DNA from: Candidatus Villigracilis proximus
Lineage (GTDB): Bacteria; Chloroflexota; Anaerolineae; Anaerolineales; Villigracilaceae
Length of the DNA stretch: 64,000 bases
Direction: 5' to 3'
Assembly (NCBI GenBank): GCA_016715195.1
Contig: JADKBB010000002.1
Span: 1-64,000, forward strand
In this document: positions 60,480-64,000 of the stretch, one piece after another
How the letters are laid out: every line of letters begins with the position of its first letter
Numbering within the stretch: the stretch's first letter is position 1
Translations under genes and position numbers: made by a program
The notes under the pieces: generated by a model
The model's database searches: none
What the model was told of the DNA's origin: nothing
Seen by the model: only the letters and a program-made list of their open reading frames with translations

Positions 60480-62441
60480 ATGACCGACCTTCAATCAAAA
60501 TCAATTAATACACTTCGCTTTCTTTCCGCCGATGGCGTGCAAAAGGCCAATTCTGGCCATCCCGGTTTGCCAATGGGTGGAGCTGCAATGGCTTACACCA
60601 TTTGGACTCGCCACCTGCGACATAATCCGCGCAATCCAAAGTGGGCGGGACGTGACCGCTTCATCCTTTCGGGCGGGCATGGTTCAATGCTCCTTTATTC
60701 TTTGTTGCATCTGACGGGATACGACCTGCCGCTTGAGGAATTGCAAAACTTTCGTCAGTGGGGCAGTCTCACTCCGGGCCACCCAGAGTATGGATTAACC
60801 CCCGGCGTGGAAGTGACCACAGGTCCATTAGGGCAGGGGTTTGCAAATGGTGTAGGTATGGCGATTACCGCCTCACATCTCGCCGCGACCTTCAATCAGC
60901 CCGGACATGAAATTATTGACCCGTTCATTTACGCAATCGTGACCGATGGTGACTTAATGGAAGGCGTGGCATCTGAAGCCGCGTCTCTGGCTGGCCATTT
61001 GTCCCTTGGGCGTTTGATCTATCTTTATGATGACAATCACATTTCGATTGACGGCTCAACTGACCTGGCTTTTACAGAAGACCGCGCCATGCGATTCCAG
61101 GCTTATGGCTGGCAGGTTTTGCGTGCAGACGATGGCAACGATGTGGAAGTGATTGATAAGCTGATCCAGGAAGCGAAAACTGATCCGCGCCCAAGTATTA
61201 TTATGTGCCGTACGACCATTGGATTTGGAGCACCGACTCGCCAGGGGACTTCCAAGGCGCATGGTGAACCGCTCGGTGATGAAGAACTCAATGCCGCAAA
61301 GGATAACCTCGGCTGGCCGAAGGAACCGCGTTTCTTTATTCCGGATGATGCGCTTGCTTTTTATCGCAAAGCCGTTGACCGCGGACGTGAACTTGAAGCC
61401 GATTGGAAAATGCGTTTCGATGCATACAAGCGTATTCATCCAGCATTAGGCGCGGAGTTGCAGCGCCGCTTGAAAGGCGAATTCCCCGCAGACTGGGAAT
61501 CCGCTGTGCCGGTCTTCCCAGTGGACGCAAAAGGCATGGCGACGCGTGCCGCTTCAGGCAAGGCAATTAATGCGTTTGCCCTCAAACTTCCCGAGTTGAT
61601 CGGTGGTTCTGCGGATCTGGCTCCTTCAAATAACACAAAAATTGACGGAAGCCCTGCCTTCCAAAAAGATTCTTATGAAGGACGCAACTTCCACTTTGGG
61701 GTGCGAGAGCATGCGATGGGTTCTGTCTTAAATGGCATGGCCGTCTTTGGCGGCGTGATTCCCTACGGCGCCACCTTCCTTGTTTTTGCGGATTACATGC
61801 GCCCGGCGATTCGTCTTGCGGCGTTGTCGCATTATCCCTCCATCTTTATATTTACACATGATAGTGTTGGACTCGGTGAAGACGGTCCTACACATCAGCC
61901 GATCGAGCAGTTGACTTCGTTGAGAATTATTCCAAATCTTGTGGTCATTCGTCCAGCGGATGCGAACGAGACTGCCCAAGCCTGGAAGGTTGCAATTGAA
62001 CGCCGCAACGGGCCGACCGTGTTGGCGCTTACTCGTCAAAATCTGGCGACGATGGACACTGTGGCACAGGTTGAAAAAGGTGCATACATCGTAAAGGATT
62101 TTGGAACGCCTGAAATCATTTTGATGGCTTCCGGCTCGGAAGTTGGTCTTATCCTTGAGTCTGCACAAAAACTTGCGGACGAAGGAAAAGGTGTGCGTGT
62201 GGTTTCCTTCCCGAGTTGGGAACTGTTCGAGAAACAGGATGAAGCCTATCGTGAGTCTGTGTTGCCGAAAAACATTCAGAAGAGACTCGCTGTCGAAGCG
62301 GGAGCAGGCATCGGCTGGGAACGATACGCGAAGTCTGTCATCAGCATTGAGCGCTATGGCGCATCCGCTCCGGCGAAGATCATCTTTGAAAAACTTGGTT
62401 TCACGGTTGAAAATGTGATCGCAAAGGTGAAAGAACTTTAA
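60480..62441 (+). CDS. tkt: Transketolase
   Basis: This 653-residue thiamine-diphosphate enzyme exchanges two-carbon units in the pentose phosphate pathway. Marks are ANSGHPGLPMGGAAMAY, GPLGQGFANGVGMA, the ThDP motif GDGDLMEGVASEAASLAGH-like segment (TDGDLMEGVASEA), FTHDSVGLGEDGPTHQP and a complete C-terminal domain. Length is normal. ACAGGAGA precedes the start. It heads a tkt-rpiB-tal cluster for non-oxidative sugar conversion. Confidence 0.95.
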   Translation: MTDLQSKSINTLRFLSADGVQKANSGHPGLPMGGAAMAYTIWTRHLRHNPRNPKWAGRDRFILSGGHGSMLLYSLLHLTGYDLPLEELQNFRQWGSLTPGHPEYGLTPGVEVTTGPLGQGFANGVGMAITASHLAATFNQPGHEIIDPFIYAIVTDGDLMEGVASEAASLAGHLSLGRLIYLYDDNHISIDGSTDLAFTEDRAMRFQAYGWQVLRADDGNDVEVIDKLIQEAKTDPRPSIIMCRTTIGFGAPTRQGTSKAHGEPLGDEELNAAKDNLGWPKEPRFFIPDDALAFYRKAVDRGRELEADWKMRFDAYKRIHPALGAELQRRLKGEFPADWESAVPVFPVDAKGMATRAASGKAINAFALKLPELIGGSADLAPSNNTKIDGSPAFQKDSYEGRNFHFGVREHAMGSVLNGMAVFGGVIPYGATFLVFADYMRPAIRLAALSHYPSIFIFTHDSVGLGEDGPTHQPIEQLTSLRIIPNLVVIRPADANETAQAWKVAIERRNGPTVLALTRQNLATMDTVAQVEKGAYIVKDFGTPEIILMASGSEVGLILESAQKLADEGKGVRVVSFPSWELFEKQDEAYRESVLPKNIQKRLAVEAGAGIGWERYAKSVISIERYGASAPAKIIFEKLGFTVENVIAKVKEL

Positions 62442-62446
62442 TTAAT

Positions 62447-62482
62447 CAGACCCTAAAGGTCTCAAGAGACCTTTAGGGTCTG
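62447..62482. terminator. Perfect hairpin between tkt and rpiB
   Basis: CAGACCCTAAAGGTCT pairs with AGACCTTTAGGGTCTG around a CAAG loop, just before the rpiB ribosome site. Without a T-run it may be an RNA stabiliser or dispersed palindrome rather than a strong terminator. Confidence 0.55.
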
Positions 62483-62492
62483 TTGGAGTATT

Positions 62493-62948
62493 ATGAAAAT
62501 TGCAGTTGGCTGTGACCACGGCGGATTTCCGTTGAAAGAAGTTGTGATCGAATCGGTGAAGGCCGCCGGACATGAAGTGATCGATGTGGGCACGTATAGC
62601 GCGGATGCGGTGGACTTCCCTGATTTCACAAAAAAAGTTGGTGAGAAGATTCAAAATGATGAATCCGAGCGCGGAATTTTAATTTGCGGTTCGGGTATTG
62701 GCGCTTCGATCGCGGCAAATAAAATGAGAGGTATTTATGCTTCGATCTGTCATGATACATATTCTGCAGCGCAGGGTGTGCAGCATGATGCGATGAATGT
62801 GTTGTGCCTTGGCGGACGTGTGATCGGCCCCGAGTTGGTAAAGGTTTTAATACCCGCGTTTTTAAACGCGCGTTATCAAGGGGATGATGCCGGCGGGGAA
62901 AGACTCGCGCAAGGCGTGTCAAAAAATAAAGGCATTGGAAAAAGATAA
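62493..62948 (+). CDS. rpiB: Ribose-5-phosphate isomerase B
   Basis: This 151-residue enzyme interconverts ribose-5-phosphate and ribulose-5-phosphate. Marks are GCDHGGFPLKE near the start, GILICGSGIGASIAANK with the catalytic Cys and GIYASICHDTYSA. Length fits RpiB. TTGGAG lies upstream. It joins transketolase and transaldolase in the same cluster, so the whole non-oxidative branch is encoded together. Confidence 0.94.
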   Translation: MKIAVGCDHGGFPLKEVVIESVKAAGHEVIDVGTYSADAVDFPDFTKKVGEKIQNDESERGILICGSGIGASIAANKMRGIYASICHDTYSAAQGVQHDAMNVLCLGGRVIGPELVKVLIPAFLNARYQGDDAGGERLAQGVSKNKGIGKR

Positions 62949-62999
62949 TTAAAACGTTGGGCAGTAATGCATCAAGGCGTTATTTTTTATAAAGTCAGA

Positions 63000-64000
63000 A
63001 TGACCCCATTCAAAAACTTACATCCCTTGGACAATCCCTCTGGTACGATAACATTCAGAGAAAACTCCTCGAAAACGGCGAACTGAAAGCCATGATCGAA
63101 CGCGGCGATATTCGCGGTGTCACTTCCAACCCGACTATTTTTCAAAATGCAATTGCCAAAACAAATGATTACGATGCCGCGTTAATTCCGCTGGCGTGGT
63201 CTGGTTGGGATGCTGAAAAGATCTTTTGGCAGCTCGCGATCGAAGATATTCAGGAAGCCTGCGATCTCTTTCGTCCGTTGTATGATGAGACAAAAGGCGG
63301 CGATGGCTACGTGAGTCTTGAAGTCAGCCCGTATCTTGCAAACGAAACTGAAGCTACTGCGAAGCAAGCCAAAGAACTTTGGGAACGCGTCAACCGCCCG
63401 AACTTGATGGTGAAAATCCCCGCCACAAAAGCCGGCATTCCCGCCATTCGTCAAACCATCGCGGCTGGGATCAATGTCAACGTGACGTTGATCTTCTCGC
63501 TCGAACGTTATGCCGAAGTGATGGATGCTTATCTTTCAGGTCTTGAAGATCGCGTCGCTGCAAATGAACCGATCAATATGATCGCCTCGGTTGCATCTTT
63601 CTTTGTCTCGCGGGTGGATACAAAAAAGTCGATCCGCGCCTTCCAAAAGATTCTGCGTTGCTCGGCAAGGCCGCGATTGCAAATGCAAAACTTGCTTATC
63701 ATGCCTTTGAAGAAACTTTTACCTCTGCGCGTTTCGCAACGATCAAGGCTCGCTTCAGCGCCCGTGTACAGCGTCCGCTTTGGGCTTCGACCGGCACGAA
63801 GAATCCTGCATACTCAGACACAATTTATGTTGACAGCCTGATCGGTCCCGATACCGTCAACACGGTTCCGCCCGCCACGCTTGATGCTTTCCGCGATCAT
63901 GGCAATGCCGCCGTCACCATCACCCGCGGACTTGACGAATCAAAGTCACAGCTTGCTGAGCTTGAGTCTGCTGGCGTTTCCATGAATCAGGTCACTGATG
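63000..64000 (+). CDS. tal: Transaldolase (two frameshifts, cut by the window end)
   Basis: The gene begins at an ATG at 63000. One C is missing in ACCCC (63004-63007); adding it gives IQKLTSLGQSLWYDNIQRK and joins GVTSNPTIF. The Schiff-base lysine lies in NLMVKIPATKAG. A second break is in the A-run near 63618, after ASFFVSRVDT; beyond it GKAAIANAKLAYHAFEE and QRPLWASTGTKNPAYSD continue. The sequence runs to the end of the window. In related bacteria transaldolase may be fused to glucose-6-phosphate isomerase; that cannot be judged here. Confidence 0.9.

Noticed and set aside
61728..62168. Open frame of 146 codons antisense to transketolase
   Set aside because: It is a shadow of a conserved gene with no recognised domain.
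1..64000. Search by eye for tRNA, rRNA, CRISPR arrays and IS ends
   Set aside because: No cloverleaf with an acceptor and T-loop, no array of regular repeats, and no transposase gene was found; a computed scan could still find short ones.

Overview
The window looks like a chromosomal contig of an Anaerolineae-type Chloroflexota bacterium, probably from a metagenome. This is inferred from gene content and style. There is a caa3 respiratory oxidase cluster with a half heme-A-synthase/farnesyltransferase fusion and a fused oxidase subunit IV-III. Lipoproteins carry Thr-Pro-rich linkers. The Tad pilus locus has no outer-membrane secretin, as in single-membrane cells. Several membrane glycosyltransferases and a transketolase-rpiB-transaldolase cluster complete the picture. 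I see no rRNA, tRNA, CRISPR array, prophage, IS transposase or origin. Three promoters of good quality (5.7, 7.5 and 24.7 kb) fit a sigma-70 consensus, consistent with the rpoD gene at 19-20 kb.

Layout. 0-3 kb: a 5'-truncated moeA fused to a periplasmic-binding-like domain, a receiver protein and a lipoprotein. 3-7.3 kb: HDAC-like deacetylase, nitroreductase, GDPD phosphodiesterase, a helix-hairpin-helix membrane protein, a cytochrome c lipoprotein and a peroxiredoxin. 7.5-14.6 kb: the caa3 oxidase operon (coxB, coxA, fused IV-III) followed by assembly genes (sco, a cupredoxin-like protein, surf1, ctaA'-ctaB). 14.9-19 kb: two polytopic membrane proteins and a GT2 transferase. 19-24.7 kb: rpoD, then a Gld-type ABC exporter (ATPase, permease, GldG-like, DUF4340). 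25-31.8 kb: a lipoprotein, an aldo/keto reductase, an uncharacterised three-gene membrane/beta-propeller operon, a GT4 and a zinc protease lipoprotein. 31.8-35.4 kb: thioesterase, three tandem single-domain receivers, a Gfo/Idh/MocA oxidoreductase and an orphan Imm10-like protein. 35.5-42 kb: MoxR-CoxE pair, aspartate ammonia-lyase, GT4, zinc-finger protein and radical SAM/SPASM enzyme. 42-48 kb: EamA transporter, GNAT and three polytopic glycan-type membrane proteins. 48-56 kb: a DegS/DegU-like two-component pair and the Tad genes cpaB-tadZ-cpaF-tadB-tadC. 56-64 kb: comFC, hpf, folE, lgt-like, tlpA-like, a DUF429-like gene and the non-oxidative pentose phosphate cluster, cut by the window end.

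Two features run through the window. First, at least six genes are broken by single-base indels, mostly in short homopolymers, while the protein stays conserved on both sides. These are most likely sequencing errors rather than true pseudogenes, so they are annotated as single CDS. Second, short repetitive elements (microsatellite-like, palindromic or REP-like) lie in intergenic DNA and are also inserted in frame inside conserved proteins (MoeA, the HDAC-like enzyme, two glycosyltransferases).

No complete, clearly new system such as a defence island is evident. The best candidates for something undescribed are the three-gene membrane/beta-propeller operon at 26.8-29.3 kb, the in-frame repeat insertions, the attenuator-like leader of the Gld operon, and the unusual fusions in the oxidase cluster.
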